A DNA stretch of 64,000 bases, from positions 1 to 64,000 of the forward strand of contig JAMWET010000609.1 of NCBI GenBank assembly GCA_024036415.1. The letters run 5' to 3'. The DNA is from Prochilodus magdalenae. Lineage: Eukaryota > Chordata > Actinopteri > Characiformes > Prochilodontidae. Every line of letters begins with the position of its first letter. The first letter of the stretch is position 1. The translations under genes were made by a program, and so were the position numbers. This document shows, in pieces, positions 11,696-22,849 of this stretch. The notes under the pieces are model-generated. The model worked only from the letters and a program-made list of their open reading frames with translations, ran no database searches and was not told the origin of the DNA.

Positions 11696-12895
11696 GAATA
11701 TAGGAACAGTGCTGGTGATGGATAAAGGAATGAACGGATGAAAGAACAAAGTAGGGGATGGATGAAGGAACAGTGTTGGTGGTGGGTGAAGAAATAAAAA
11801 GATGAAGAAACATAGTAGGTGATGGATAAAGGAATGAAGGGATGAAGGAACAGTGTTGGTGACTGATAAAGGAATGAAGGGATGAAGGAACAGTGTTGGT
11901 GATGGATGAAGGAATGAAGAGATGAAGGAACAGAGTAGGGGATGGATAAAGGAATGAAAGGAATAAGGAACGGAGTAGGGGATGGATAAAGGAATGAAGG
12001 GATGAAGGAACAGTGTTGGTGGTGGATAAAGGAATGAAGGGATGAAGGAACAGTGTTGGTGATGGATAAAGGAATGAAGGGATGAAGGAACAGTGTTGGT
12101 GATGGATAAAGGAATGAAGGGATGAAGGAACAATGTTAGTTGACTTATAGAGAATAATGGGATGAATGGATGAAGGAACAGTGTAGGTGAAGGATAAAGG
12201 ATGATAGGAATGAATGAAGCAGTGTTGGTACTGATGGATAAAGGAATGAAGGTTGATGAAATTGTGTGTTGATGGAACAGTGTTGGTGATGGATAAAGGA
12301 ATGAAGGGATGAAGGAGCAGTGTAGGTGATGGATAAAGGAATGAAGGGGTGAAGGAACAGTGTTGGTGATGGATGAAGGAATGAAGGGATGAAGGAACAG
12401 AGTAGGGGATGGATAAAGGAATGAAGGGATGAAGGAACAGAGTAGGGGATGGATAAAGGAATGAAGGGATGAAGGAACAGTGTTGGTGGTGGGTGAAGGA
12501 ATGAAGGGATGAAGGAACAGTGTTGGTGACGGATAAATGGATGAAGGGATGAAGAAACAGTGTTGGTGATGGATAAAGGAATGAAGGGATGAAGGAACAG
12601 TGTTGGTGGTGGATGAAGGAATGAAGGGATGAAGGAACAGTGTTGGTGATGGATAAAGGAATGAAGGGATGAAGGAACAGTGTTGGTGATGGATGAAGGG
12701 ATGAAGGAACAGTGTTGGTGGTGGATGAAGGAATGAAGGGATGAAGGAACAGTGTTGGTGGTGGATGAAGGAATGAAGGGATGAAGGAACAGTGTTGGTG
12801 GTGGATGAAGGAATGAAGGGATGAAGGAACAGTGTTGGTGATGGATAAAGGAATGAAGGGATGAAGGAACAGAGTAGGTGACGGATAAATGGATG
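11696..12895. repeat. 40-bp minisatellite, about 30 copies
   Basis: The unit is GATGAAGGAACAGTGTTGGT plus GATGGATAAAGGAATGAAGG. Variants are GATGGATAAA or GGTGGATGAA and CAGTGTTGGT or CAGAGTAGGG, distributed in patches. The unit contains no stop codon in the minus-strand frames, which produces overlapping open frames of 433 and 266 codons rich in HPFIPS-type repeats; because 40 is not a multiple of three, the frame cycles every 120 bp. I regard these as non-coding. The array abuts a Tc1 fragment on the left and a dispersed repeat on the right. Confidence 0.95.
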
Positions 12896-12911
12896 TAGTT
12901 GCTGGTGATGG

Positions 12912-13065
12912 AAAAAGCTACAGCCACCAAACTGCAGGTACTCACTCATGACAGGTCCCCAAACTCTAATCCACAGTCACACTGACCCGCACTCCTCTAT
13001 GTGTCATTACTGATCCCTCGTTCCTCCCATAGACTCCCATTCATTTTCACCTCGTTCTTCACTTT
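12912..13065 (-). repeat. Dispersed repeat family Y, copy 1
   Basis: In reverse complement this matches 55915-56055: AATGGGAGTCTATGGGAGGA, then GATTAGAGTTTGGGG, then GAGTGAGTACCT and CAGTTTGGTGGCT. Two copies in opposite orientation 43 kb apart show it is interspersed. I do not know the family name. There is no coding signal. Confidence 0.65.
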
Positions 13066-13104
13066 CCTGGTTTTTGTTGTGTTGTTGTTGTGCCTTTGCA
13101 CCCA

Positions 13105-13345
13105 CTACCTAGGTCTCACCAATCAGACGCCAATACCAGCGCTGGGGCGGTCGTGTGATGCCAGCTAACTAGCAGTGACTGCGGGAGAGCCACCCGCCAT
13201 CCTTCCTCCCAGAGACGGAGGGGGGCAATCGCACTGTCCTGGACTCCCAGACATGGATGGCTGTGGTCTCTCCTGGGATTAAACACCCTGCAGATTTCCA
13301 CGAGGGACCGAAAGCTGTGTAAGGTAAAGAGTGGACACCCGGAAC
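13105..13345 (-). mobile_element. Possible SINE-like repeat (weak)
   Basis: On the minus strand a B-box-like segment lies near 13273-13284 and the overall texture resembles tRNA-derived fish SINEs, but the A box is not clear and only one copy is in the window. It could be ordinary unique sequence. Confidence 0.25.
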
Positions 13346-13945
13346 ACCGATATTCCAGATGCTGCGGAATGATTCCTTGTCCCTGATGGCTGTTTGGACC
13401 AGATATGAGTTGTACGTCCATTCACCAAACAGGAAAGGTTCCTCTATCCCATCTGGGCTGTGCCGAGCATGAGTGATGGAGCGGTGAATTGGTCAGCCGC
13501 CGTGACATCTGCGGCCGGTCGGGCAGGCTGGCAGGCGTGGGTGAGTGACGCTGATGGAATGTGAGGGCAGATCAGGGCAGCTCAGAGCAGGGACTGCAAC
13601 CTCCACACACATCGTAACCGCCTCTCACAGCACCGCCTCCATCCCTGCAGGACAAAGGTCCCGCTAAACACCGCCTGAATGTTTCATCCGCGTGAGACCG
13701 CAGTGACCACCAACACGTCCCAGCCAGATCCTGAGCTGTCTCAGCCGCTTTGTGGCAAAGAGCAGTGAAGGTTGATCTCTGGGGAAGGAAGCTCTGCGCA
13801 GACGCTCTCCTCGCTGGTGAACGCCGTACTGAACACTGTGTTAATCATCTGTGGATTATTTGGACCATGCAGAAGAGACAAGGAAGGACAAGAACCGAGA
13901 CTGGGTGTTCTGGACAACTAAAAGACCAAAGGACCCCTTGACCAT
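13346..13945. other. Non-repetitive sequence, no gene recognised
   Basis: Balanced composition with no tandem structure. A 63-codon open frame at 13750-13941 looks accidental. Nothing is annotated. Confidence 0.45.
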
Positions 13946-14200
13946 AACCTTCACCTGTAACCCCTAACATTTACCCCACCCCTAATTCTTAACCTTAATC
14001 TTCAACTTAACCCCTAACCCTGACCCTAACACTTACCCTAAACCCTAACCCATAACACTACCCTTACCCCAACCCTATCCCTAACTCCCAACCTCTAACC
14101 CCTACTCCTAATCCCTAACCTCTTAACGCTACCCCTCAACCTTAACCCGTAAACCCTAAATCCTAACTCTTAACCCCTATCCCAAACCCCTAACAACCCT
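13946..14200. repeat. Degenerate CCCTAA-like C-rich tract
   Basis: Irregular runs of CCCTAA, CCCTAACC and relatives (ACCCTAACCC, CCCTACTCC, CTTAACCCC) occur without a constant period. It resembles the 6.4-8.7-kb array in composition and may be a decayed telomere-like or minisatellite tract. Confidence 0.7.
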
Positions 14201-14329
14201 GAGACAATCTAACTCGCTAACCAACTAGCTAGCTTAGTTAATTCAATGTTAATAAATACATGTATTAATTAATAATAAATTCAGTTATCATATGTAAATG
14301 AAGGTCAGCTAAAGCTAGATAACTTAGCT

Positions 14330-14985
14330 AAGTAACTAGCTAACTGACTAACTAACTGACCAACTGACTAACTAGCTGACTGACTAACTGACTAGTTGAC
14401 AGACTAAATGACTGACTGACTGACTGACTACCTGACTGACTAACTAGTTGACAGACTGACTGCCTAGCTGACTGATTACCCGACTACCTGACTGACTGAT
14501 TAACTGAGTAGCTGACAGACTAAATGACTGACTGACTGACTGCCTAGCTGACTGATTACCCGACTACCTGACTGACTACCTGACTGACTGACTAACTAGC
14601 TGACAGACTGACTGCCTAGCTGACTGATTACCCGACTACCTGACTGACTACCTGACTGACTGACTAACTAGCTGACAGACTGACTGCCTAGCTGACTGAT
14701 TTCCCGACTACCTGACTGACTGATTAACTGAGTAGCTGACAGACTAAATGACTAACTGACTAACTATCTGACTGACTGGCTACCTGACTGACTAATTAGC
14801 CGACTGACTGATTAACTGACTAGCTGACTGACTGACTAACTGATAACTGACTAGCTGACAGACTGACTGCCTAGCTGACTGATTACCAGACTACCTGACT
14901 GACTAACTAGCTGACTGACTGATTAACTGACTAGCTGACAGACTAAATGACTGACTGACTGGCTACCTGACTGACTAACTAAAGA
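14330..14985. repeat. CTGA/CTAA tetranucleotide array with 72-80-bp higher-order period
   Basis: The tract is built from GACT, GACTAACT, AGCTGACA and GACTGCCTAG words in a four-base rhythm. The marker GCCTAGCTGACTGATT recurs at about 14462, 14542, 14614, 14686 and 14869, so a block of 72-80 bp was duplicated several times on top of the basic four-base repeat. There is no coding potential. Confidence 0.9.
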
Positions 14986-16035
14986 CCAAATCCGAGTACT
15001 GTGTGGAGTCGTTTAGTTCTGATAACGTTTATATAATTATGGTATATATGTTTATCATTATAATAGCCGCTCCTCTTAGTGGACGGGCTTCTCAGACGTG
15101 CGGTCGCTGCTATCACTGTGTCTGCTAATGAGGGAAACATAATGAGCTGAGCTCAGGCTGTGATCATATGAAGTCTCCAGAAAGAGCCGCAGTGGAACTG
15201 AGTGGGGGATGAACCAGCGGACAGAGAGGCCACAGGGGACAACGTCAGCAGATCAAAAAGAAACATCCCACGCAGAGAGTTTGTTCCCCAACTCCTCCGT
15301 GCGGCCCTTTCTGCTCTAACCTGTGTCCCAACGCAAAGCGGTGCCCTTCATTATGGGCAGACAGCGAGCATCTGTTCCCACGGATAGAAACCCGCCCCCT
15401 GCTGACACCATGAAACAGGTGATGTCTCCTTAATGACCGTCTGTGTGGAATGGCAGTGCACAACTTCCGCAGCCATCCAGCGCCTCCCTGGTGTACTCTC
15501 CTGGATTCTAATCACACGTAATGATGAAGGTGGACGTGCGGAAATCACCCCAACCAGCTTCTCCCTCCTTTCTCATCAGGGTCCTCGGACGGCGGATATA
15601 CCGCGGCCCGCTCCGCTCCGCTCCGGGGAAATAAGGAAAACTTTAATGTGCTGTTTTCATGTCTGGTCTGAGTCCAAAGAGCGCCCAGCTAATAAACACC
15701 AAGCTCAGTGTCAGCATCGGGTTTACAATTACCCACGATGCCGTGCGGTAGTAATAATCCGTTACAGGGCTGTTATAATGTGATTACGTTTCCTAAAGGC
15801 TCAGAGGTGAGGCCTAGTTTATAATGCTGATGAGAGCAGAGTGACTTCCTCATCAAATCCAACAATGTCACTACTACTACTTAGTCCCGATGTTCTCAAA
15901 ACACCATACAGTAAAGTATTCAATCAAACCCATTTCCAAATCAACACCACGTGTTTCCTTATCCTCCCCTCCCAGGAAGCTGCTGCTGAGTTAAATATAT
16001 CATATGAGATATACGGACAGATGTTAACAGCATGT
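14986..16035. other. Non-repetitive sequence, no gene recognised
   Basis: Complex sequence with a few short open frames, the longest 116 codons at 15433-15783 (plus), none with a recognisable domain or clear splice sites. It may be unique intergenic or intronic DNA. Confidence 0.4.
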
Positions 16036-16037
16036 CT

Positions 16038-17957
16038 CTGTCACACTTCCGGGTTTACCTGGCTCCTCCGCTCACCCGGACTCTTCTCAGAGGGCTTCGC
16101 TCGATGACGTTGCATGCTCATGTTCCCGCTTGTCCAGTCAGCGTCGCTCCGTTGCGAAGTTTTGCCGACCTTGTCTTGCAGCTCTGAGTGTTTCTGTCCT
16201 GTGTTTGCTACTCTGGTTTCCAATCCTTTTGGTTACCGCCTTCCCCTCTCGCCTTACCCCTCTTTGGCTACCTCTTTGCTCTGTCTGTCTCTCGACCTCT
16301 CCTTCGTTATCTGACCATTTACATTTACATTTAAGGCATTTAGCAGACGCTCTTATCCAGAGCGACTTACAACCGTGCTCAGTGTTCCATTGGATAATAT
16401 TCCAGATAGTACAGGAAGGTCAGAGCCTAGAACTCACCACGAGCTCAGACACTGCCCGAACAGGGGGTTAGTGCTGGTACCTAGAGATAATACACAGACC
16501 TAGAGCAAGTAAAGCATTACCTGGCAACCCCAGCCCAGTGCTCATTCCTATAGAGGAGAGAAGGTCATTATAAGGTCAACACAATACACACAATTTACAC
16601 TTCTACTAGAGCTCACTCACTTAAGTGCATTAAGAAGAGATGGGTCTTCAGTCTGCGTTTGAAGACCGCGAGAGACTCCGCTGTTCCAGTGGGAGTTCAT
16701 TCCACCATCTGGGAGCCAGGACAGAGAAGAGTCTGGACGCTTGTCCTCCATGTGTCCTCAGGGATGGTGGGTCGAGACGAGCTGTACTTGAAGCGCGAAG
16801 GGCTCGAGGTGCAGCTCAACTCTTCACCATTGCCATAAGGTAGTGAGGCGCTGGTCCATTCTTGGCTTTGTAGGCATCAGGGTTTTAAATCTGATGTGAG
16901 CGACAACAGGAAGCCAATGAAGGGAGCGCAGCAGTGGAGTGACGTGGGTGAACTTCGGAAGATTGAAGATGAGACGGGCTGCAGCGTTCTGGACAAGTTG
17001 CAGGGCCTGATGGCCCGCAGAGGAAGACCAGCCAGGAGCGAGTTGCAGTAGTCTAGCCTTGAAATGACCAGAGACTGGACCAGCAGCTGGGTGGCTTCCT
17101 GAGAAAGGAAGGGTCGTATCCTCCGGATGTTGTAGAGGAGGAATCTGCATGACCGAGTCAGGTTCGCTATATGAGCCGAGAACGATAACTGGCCATCCAG
17201 AATCACTCCAAGACTTCTTGCATCCTCAGTCGGGGTGATCAACGAGTTCCCCAATGAGATGGCAAGATCACAGTGAGGACCTGTAGTGCTGGGGATGAAC
17301 AGCAGCTCAGTCTCGCTGGGATTGAGCTGAAGGTGGTGAGCTGTCATCCTTGAGCTGGTGTCGGTCAGGCATGCTGAGATGCGGTTGCAGACCTGTGTAT
17401 CAGATGATGGGAAAGAGAGCATGAGCTGAGTATCATCAGCATAGCAGTGATAAGAAAAGCCGTGAGAGGATTACTCTGCTAAGAGAAAGAGTGTAAAGAG
17501 AAAAGAGAAGAGGACCCAACACCGAGCCTTGAGGGACACCGGTGGAGAGCCTGCATGGAGCAGACGTGGACCCATTCCATGTTACCTGATAGTGGCGGTC
17601 CTCCAGGTAGGACTCAAACCACTTCCATGCAGTGCCGGTGATTCTGAGATCGGTGAGGACCGACAGGAGGATCTTGTGGTTCACCGCATCGAAGGCCGCA
17701 GACAGGTCGAGCAGAATCAGAACCGAGGGCAGCGGTTTCTGTGGAGTGGGCTGGTTTGAAGCCATCCTCTCACTTACTCCTCATAACGTGTCTGCCTCGC
17801 TGATAGCTCCTCCTGGTTTCTGACCCTTGCCTGTTCCGGCTGTGACCTCGTATCTCCCCTTGCCTGCCTCAATCGTATGCTGTTGCTTTGTTCGACTGTC
17901 CTACTGTGTAATAAAGCCAACCTGACTCACGTCGGTTGGGAGTCGCTGTCTCTGACA
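16038..17957 (+). mobile_element. Solo-LTR-like sequence split by a LINE insertion
   Basis: The left part (16038-16317) starts TGTCACACTTCC. The right part (17766-17957) carries AATAAAGCC near 17910 and ends CTGACA. Joined in order, they read like one fish LTR of about 470 bp with the TG...CA boundary. Five-base flanks GTCTC and GTATC differ by one base and may be a decayed target-site duplication. No internal retrovirus-like or retrotransposon genes accompany it, so it would be a recombination-derived solo LTR. Confidence 0.55.
16318..17765 (-). mobile_element. 5'-truncated L2-clade LINE, reverse transcriptase C-terminal half
   Basis: On the minus strand this is the end of a non-LTR retrotransposon. 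From 5' to 3' it shows reverse transcriptase motif A ([15 protein letters not shown], about 17690-17730), motif B ([19 protein letters not shown], about 17500-17555) and motif C with intact YADD (about 17435-17447), then a thumb/C-terminal part with SRLDYCNSLLAGLP and the SLHWLPV block (near 16895-16915). A frameshift separates the 17436-17765 frame from 16877-17422, and another precedes the C-terminal frame that reaches about 16824. The 3' tail at 16321-16370 is the standard fish L2 end, reading GTCTGCTAAATGCC on the minus strand. The 5' end and the endonuclease domain are missing, as is usual for LINE copies. It is inserted antisense into an LTR-like sequence and is inactive. Confidence 0.9.
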
Positions 17958-17987
17958 GTATCTCTAATCTTTAATTCATTTTTATTT

Positions 17988-18240
17988 AACCCTCTAATGT
18001 TGCCTCAGGGCAACAAAGTCATTGTCCTTATTTGGCAATGATGTGAAATGAACTTCCTGATAGTGAAATGGTAAATAATGCAGAATTAAGTTTGAATGAA
18101 CCAGTAAAAACACATGCTTTGCCAAATTAATTTGTTCTCTGGTAGGTGTTTTGGCATAACACACTTCAGTAAAAAATCATTTTTAAATAATAAGAAATAT
18201 CTTTAATGTGTATGTTGCCTATAAGCAATGGAACAAACAT
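17988..18240 (+). mobile_element. Possible piggyBac-like non-autonomous remnant (weak)
   Basis: A TTAA is followed directly by CCCTCTAATGTTGCC, containing the hairpin GTTGCCTCAGGGCAAC. A TTAA target and a CCC start are typical of piggyBac termini. The right terminus is not found, so the element is partial or the call is wrong. Confidence 0.25.
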
Positions 18241-18329
18241 AACCTGCAGCAAGTGAACTTCATTTATTTATTTAAACTCAGGTTTAGACCGTTCCTAGTG
18301 TTATTAACCAGAGGAGGGACGGTGGAGAA

Positions 18330-18955
18330 TCATCATCTTCCAGGAAGGAATGTGGTCTGGATAAACCCTGAGTGATGGTGCTGGGCGATCTCTTAACCGT
18401 GTGGTGAATCAGATGTTGGAGGAACAGCATGAGAACTCAGGGAGGTGTTTAACAGTGAGAGGACGAGCGTCTCCACACGCACAGTGTGAAGGGAACTCCA
18501 GGGATCGGGACTAAACAGCTGTGTAGCCTTAAGAAGACCACTCGTCAGTGAGGCTAACCGGCTAGCACGGCTTCAGTCTGCTGGGGAGCCTAAAGACTGG
18601 ACTCTGGAGCGACGGAAGATGGTCATGTGGTCTGATGAGTCCAGACTCCGTTCCAGAGTGAAGAGCGGAGCAGTGCTATGATCTGGGGGACTGAAGTTGG
18701 TCAGGTCCAAGTTCAGCAACATGATGTGCCCATAGAATGAGGTCCGCTGACCACCTGAACAGCCTGAACCACCGGGTTGCTCCATCAATGGACTTCTTCA
18801 GGCACAGGCATATTCCAAGGTGACGATGCGAGGATTCATCGGGCTCAGATTGCAAAACATCGGCCACCACAGAGTCCAGACCTGAACCCTCTTGAGAATC
18901 TTTGGGATGTGCTGGAGAAGAGGTCCAAATCTCCCCTCATCATCGTTATTAATCC
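18330..18955 (+). mobile_element. Tc1-like transposase pseudogene, family B
   Basis: The plus strand contains fragments of a Tc1/mariner transposase in several frames. Near 18625 the sequence encodes a WSDES-like block around the first catalytic aspartate. Near 18820-18940 a 63-codon frame reads [20 protein letters not shown] followed by [14 protein letters not shown], the conserved block with the second aspartate region and the catalytic glutamate. About 15-20 residues between the HRAQI and PPQSPD blocks are missing. Many stops and frameshifts make it inactive. The C-terminal block differs from family A, which has lost this portion. Confidence 0.8.
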
Positions 18956-19029
18956 TGCTGGTAGTTAATCTGAAATGTGATGTAAGGCCTTCAGTCCAGC
19001 TCCTGAAGTCCTGACCAATGGGAGACATT

Positions 19030-20092
19030 GTAGAAGTACAGCCACGCCGACGAGCTGCTGGGAGGAGTACAGCTGCGCCGACGAGCTGCTAGGAGAAGTA
19101 CAGGCACGCCGACGAGGTGCTGGGAGAAGTACAGCCACGCCGACGAGCTGCTGGGAGAAGTACAGCCACACCGGCGAGCTGCTGGGAGAAGTACAGCCAC
19201 GCCGACGAGCTGCTGGGAGAAGTACAGCCACGCCGACGAGCTGCTGGGAGAAGTACAGCCACGCCGACGAGCTGCTGGGAGAAGTACAGCCACGCCGACG
19301 AGCTGCTGGGAGAAGTACAGCCACGCCGACGAGCTGCTAGGAGAAGTACAGCCACGCCGACGAGCTGCTAGGAGAAGTACAGGCACGCCGACGAGCTGCT
19401 GGGAGAAGTACAGGTACGCCGACGAGCTGCTGGGAGAAGTACAGGTACGCCGACGAGCTGCTGGGAGAAGTACAGGTACGCCGACGAGCTGCTGGGAGAA
19501 GTACAGGTACGCTGACGAGCTGCTGGGAGAAGTACAGGTACGCTGACGAGCTGCTGGGAGAAGTACAGGTACGCTGACGAGCTGCTGGGAGAAGTACAGC
19601 CACGCCGACGAGGTGCGGGGAGAAAAATGTAAGAGCTGCTGGGAGCAGAACAGCCCGTACCGGAGCCCTGAAGTCCCCCAGAAGTACAGCCACGCCGACG
19701 AGGTGCTGGGAGAAGTACAGCCACGCCGACGAGCTGCTGGGAGAAGTACAGCCACGCAGACGAGCTGCTAGGAGAAGTACAGCCGCGCCGACGAGCTGCT
19801 AGGAGAAGTACAGCCGCGCCGACGAGCTGCTAGGAGTACAGCCACGCCGACGAGCTGCTAGGAGAAGTACAGCCGTGCCGACGAGCTGCTAGGAGAAGTA
19901 CAGCCGCGCCGACGAGCTGCTAGGAGTACAGCCGCGCCGACGAGCTGCGGGGAGAAGTACAGGCACGCCGACGAGCTGCTAAGAGAAGTACAGCCACGCC
20001 GACGAGCTGCGGGGAGAAGTACAGCCACGCCGACGAGCTGCTAAGAGAAGTACAGCCACGCCGACGAGCTGCGGGGAGAAGTACAGCTGGGA
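19030..20092. repeat. 31-bp CpG-rich minisatellite, about 34 copies
   Basis: The unit is GCCGACGAGCTGCTGGGAGA plus AGTACAGCCAC. Variant blocks are ordered: CCACGCCGAC types at the left, a run of GGTACGCCGAC then GGTACGCTGAC at 19405-19590, and CCGCGCCGAC with CTGCTAGGAG at 19780-19930, including shortened units missing AAGT. A foreign 70-bp stretch interrupts it at about 19615-19680. Each unit carries about three CpGs. Minus-strand open frames of up to 254 codons arise because the unit lacks stops; no ATG occurs in the unit on that strand, so coding is unlikely. Confidence 0.95.
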
Positions 20093-20224
20093 GAGATGAG
20101 AATTTGATCAAATTTGCGTCAGCATTCACCTCCGCTGCTGAAAAATATATGAACGTCTCCCCGTGGAGAATCCTCCATGTGCATGACTGGATTACAAAGT
20201 CAGTTTAGCCTCTATAATAGGATC

Positions 20225-20400
20225 TGGCACTCTGCGCCCACTTTATTAGAAACACCCACCTTGTAGTTTCCAGCCTAACACCCGACAGTGCTCAGAAGGA
20301 GCTGGTGAAGGAGAGCATCTGGCGCTCACTTTGCAAATATTAAAAGAGCATGAGTGGCCAGTTTATTAGAGCGGGAGAGTTTATTAGGAAAGTGTTTAAA
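20225..20400. repeat. Dispersed element with CACTTTATTAGAAACACCC end
   Basis: The reverse complement of the left end (GGTGTTTCTAATAAAGTG) is the core of the tandem arrays at 42.4 and 53.2 kb. A second similar end, GTGGCCAGTTTATTAGAGCG, lies at about 20354-20373. It is a single-copy relative of the MITE at 42248-42424. Confidence 0.55.
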
Positions 20401-21130
20401 ATGTAAAATCTCTCGCTGTTATTTAGCTTGGCTGTAGCTGTTGTGGTATTAATTGATTGTTAAGGAAGTGAATATCCCAGTAGCAAACTTAAAACCAAGA
20501 ACCTGCTCAGTGCACGGATATCCGAACACCTGAATACTAATAACACTTAACAATGCAGTACCTGTAGAATACTATACATTATGAATGTGTGTACTATTCT
20601 ATACGTCTGTGTGTGTGTGTGTGTGTGGTGGGTGAAGGGGAAGGTGGGGTGGGTGAAGGGAGGGCGGTCTTGCCGGGACACCACACAGCTCGCTCTAATA
20701 GGGATTCATTGCTCTGTGTTTTCTATGAGCCTCTGTAAGCCAGTCTTCTATAGGTTAGCCTGCAGTGGGGGTCCGGAGGGATGGGAGGGGTGGAGGGGGG
20801 GCTGTATTTATAGATTCCTTTGTTTATTGGGATTCTCGGTGAATAAGACAGCCGGAGGAACTTGGCAATTACAAATAACAACACTTCCTGAATCATGTCT
20901 CATAAACGAGACTGGCCGGCACAACTGTGAGTCACTCTTGGAATCGATGGTGGCTTGAGAAAGTGTCTCGGTGTGACTGTTCCACATCATCCAATATCAT
21001 AGATGTAGTTGCTACTGGAAGCACTTCTCCAACAGCCCCCCCCCCATTTCAGGTAGATACTGGCTGTGTGGGGGGGCGGGCTCTGTAAATACCTCGGGTT
21101 TAGTTTTATTGGCCAGATGTCGGAAGAACT
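20401..21130. other. Unique sequence with a GT microsatellite
   Basis: A (GT)n run lies at about 20607-20627, flanked by G-rich sequence, and a C homopolymer lies near 21031-21042. The 125-codon open frame at 20581-20958 starts in the microsatellite and is not believed. No gene is recognised. Confidence 0.45.
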
Positions 21131-21149
21131 ACATCACTGACGTATGTGG

Positions 21150-21575
21150 GATACGCCGATTGGGTTGTAACCTGTTTCCATGTCTATGCTATAGCACTTT
21201 CTATGGTTATGCTCCACCCGTTTTCAGTAGCTACACTCCACCCATGTTTTAAGGTTGTGCTATACCATTTCCAGGCGTATGCTTTCCACGCTAATGGTTG
21301 ATGATGAAGTGATACAGATGCCATTTTAAGATCTCAGTATCGGTAACAGCGATACCTATGAATGACACCACAAAGCAATTTCCGATACACACACGTGTCA
21401 GTATAAAGAACTGCACGTTGGCGGCGTAGGACAACCGGAAGAATGTTGATGATTAACGCTGTAGTGGCGGTATTCGGTGGCGATAGCGCGCTAACAGGAG
21501 CCACTAACCTGAATATCTGAGCTGCTTCCTTTATGAAGCACTCACCTGCTGCTGTGTAGCTCTAACAGTCACAGA
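21150..21575 (+). repeat. Local duplication D1, left copy
   Basis: The blocks ATTGGGTTGTA, GCTCCACCCGT, ACACTCCACCCAT, GATCTCAGTATCGGTAACAG and CTAACAGGAGCCACTAACCT occur in the same order and orientation at 22558-22835. The copies differ by many substitutions and one deletion of about 140 bp. It could be a local duplication or two insertions of one dispersed repeat. Confidence 0.75.
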
Positions 21576-22424
21576 ATTAATGCTAGTCTAGATTAATGAT
21601 AGCGTTTAGCCTTCATTTAGCCTTTAGCTAATACAGCAGGGCGCTAGCCCGGATATTAGCCCTGCCCACATACGCTGTATCACTCAGCAGTGGGGTCTCG
21701 TTGGCCTGAAAGCCACTCCTACTGAACACATGATTGACAGTGATGTTAGTAAACAGTAGTATCATGATGGCGGAGTTACCTGTCAGCGTTTGGGCTGGTA
21801 TTCCAGATGTTAATAATATCCAGGAAGTGCACGTTCACCTACTGGAGATAAGAAGAGGGAGAAGAGGTTCTACAGCAGACCACTAGGGGGCGCCATTGTT
21901 GTCTTTGCTTTCCTCAACAACTGACACGTCCATGGAGGTCATCACGGTTTGTCCTGCAGAACCTACTCTTTGGTTCCAGCTGGGGACTAACTTCTCCCGG
22001 TTTATTTGTAGTGGAAATAGTGGAAGTGTGTGTGAACCGGAACGAAGTCCATTCCATCTTAAGTACCGATCCGTTAAGTAGACCACACCCATGCACACAC
22101 ACTGGTGCGCAGTGAGCACACTTGCCTGGAGTGGTGGGCAGTCTTTTCCATGAGGCCCAGGGGGGCAGTTAGGTACCTGGCTCTGATCAGTTGTCTCCTG
22201 ACAGTTAAGGGAATCAATTGACCCTCTGATTAAAAGGCTAGTTCGGCCCCCTACAGCCCACAGCTGGCCAGGCTACGCTGTACCTAGACTCAAAGTTCAA
22301 CCCAAAGCATAAATGGTCTTAAATTCCACAATCTGCCACACCTGCTCCAGCTGATCCGGTAATTTGGTTGGATTAGACGCATTAGTGTTAGGTGGGAAAG
22401 GCCAGCTCCCTACAAGCAAGGCTG

Positions 22425-22545
22425 AATGAAACTCTTCAGGTCAGTAGACGTCCAGGAAGAGGACTGGTGCCCACCGTGCAGCCCCGTTGTCCCTGGATTG
22501 GCTAGCCGTTTTTATGGTCACGCTACACCCATTTCTATTGCAGCA
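22425..22545 (+). repeat. Local duplication D2, left copy
   Basis: GAAACTCTTCAGGT, AGTAGACGTCCAGGAAGAGG and GGATTGGCTAGC recur in order at 22850-22975, an offset of about 424 bp. It lies beside and partly brackets the second D1 copy, so two duplication steps are nested here. Confidence 0.75.
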
Positions 22546-22557
22546 CCACAAGCAAAT

Positions 22558-22835
22558 ACGGATACCCCTATTGGGTTGTAGCCTCCTTCCATGTCTGTGC
22601 TATGGCACTTCTTATTGATATGCTCCACCCGTCTGTAGTAGTCACACTCCACCCATTTTCAAGGCTGTGCTTAGCATTTCCATGCTTATGGTTGGTGTTG
22701 AAGTGATACAGATATTCAGATCTCAGTATCGGTAACAGGCTACACGCTAACAGGAGCCACTAACCTGAATATCTGAGCTGCTTCCTTCATGAAGCACTTA
22801 CCTGCTGCTGTGTAGCTCCTACAGTCACAGTTACA
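22558..22835 (+). repeat. Local duplication D1, right copy
   Basis: This matches 21150-21575 in the same orientation, lacking the middle part of that copy between GGTAACAG and GCTAACAGG. It ends with CTGCTGCTGTGTAGCTC and ACAGTCACAG shared with the left copy. Confidence 0.75.
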
Positions 22836-22849
22836 GAGTAAGTGTCAGT

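Noticed and set aside
11648..12949. 433-codon minus-strand open frame with HPFIPS-type repeats
   Set aside because: It is the 40-bp minisatellite read in a stop-free direction. The sequence cycles through all three frames every 120 bp, so no protein repeat is selected. Only the first few residues lie outside the array.
16877..17765. Host reverse transcriptase-like gene
   Set aside because: The motifs fit an L2 LINE, the frame is broken, the 5' end is missing and the L2 3' tail is present. It is a transposon relic.
18991..19755. 254-codon minus-strand open frame with ARRRGCTSPSSSSAWLYFS-like repeats
   Set aside because: It arises from the 31-bp array, is open in several frames at once and has no ATG in the monomer. 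Not a gene.
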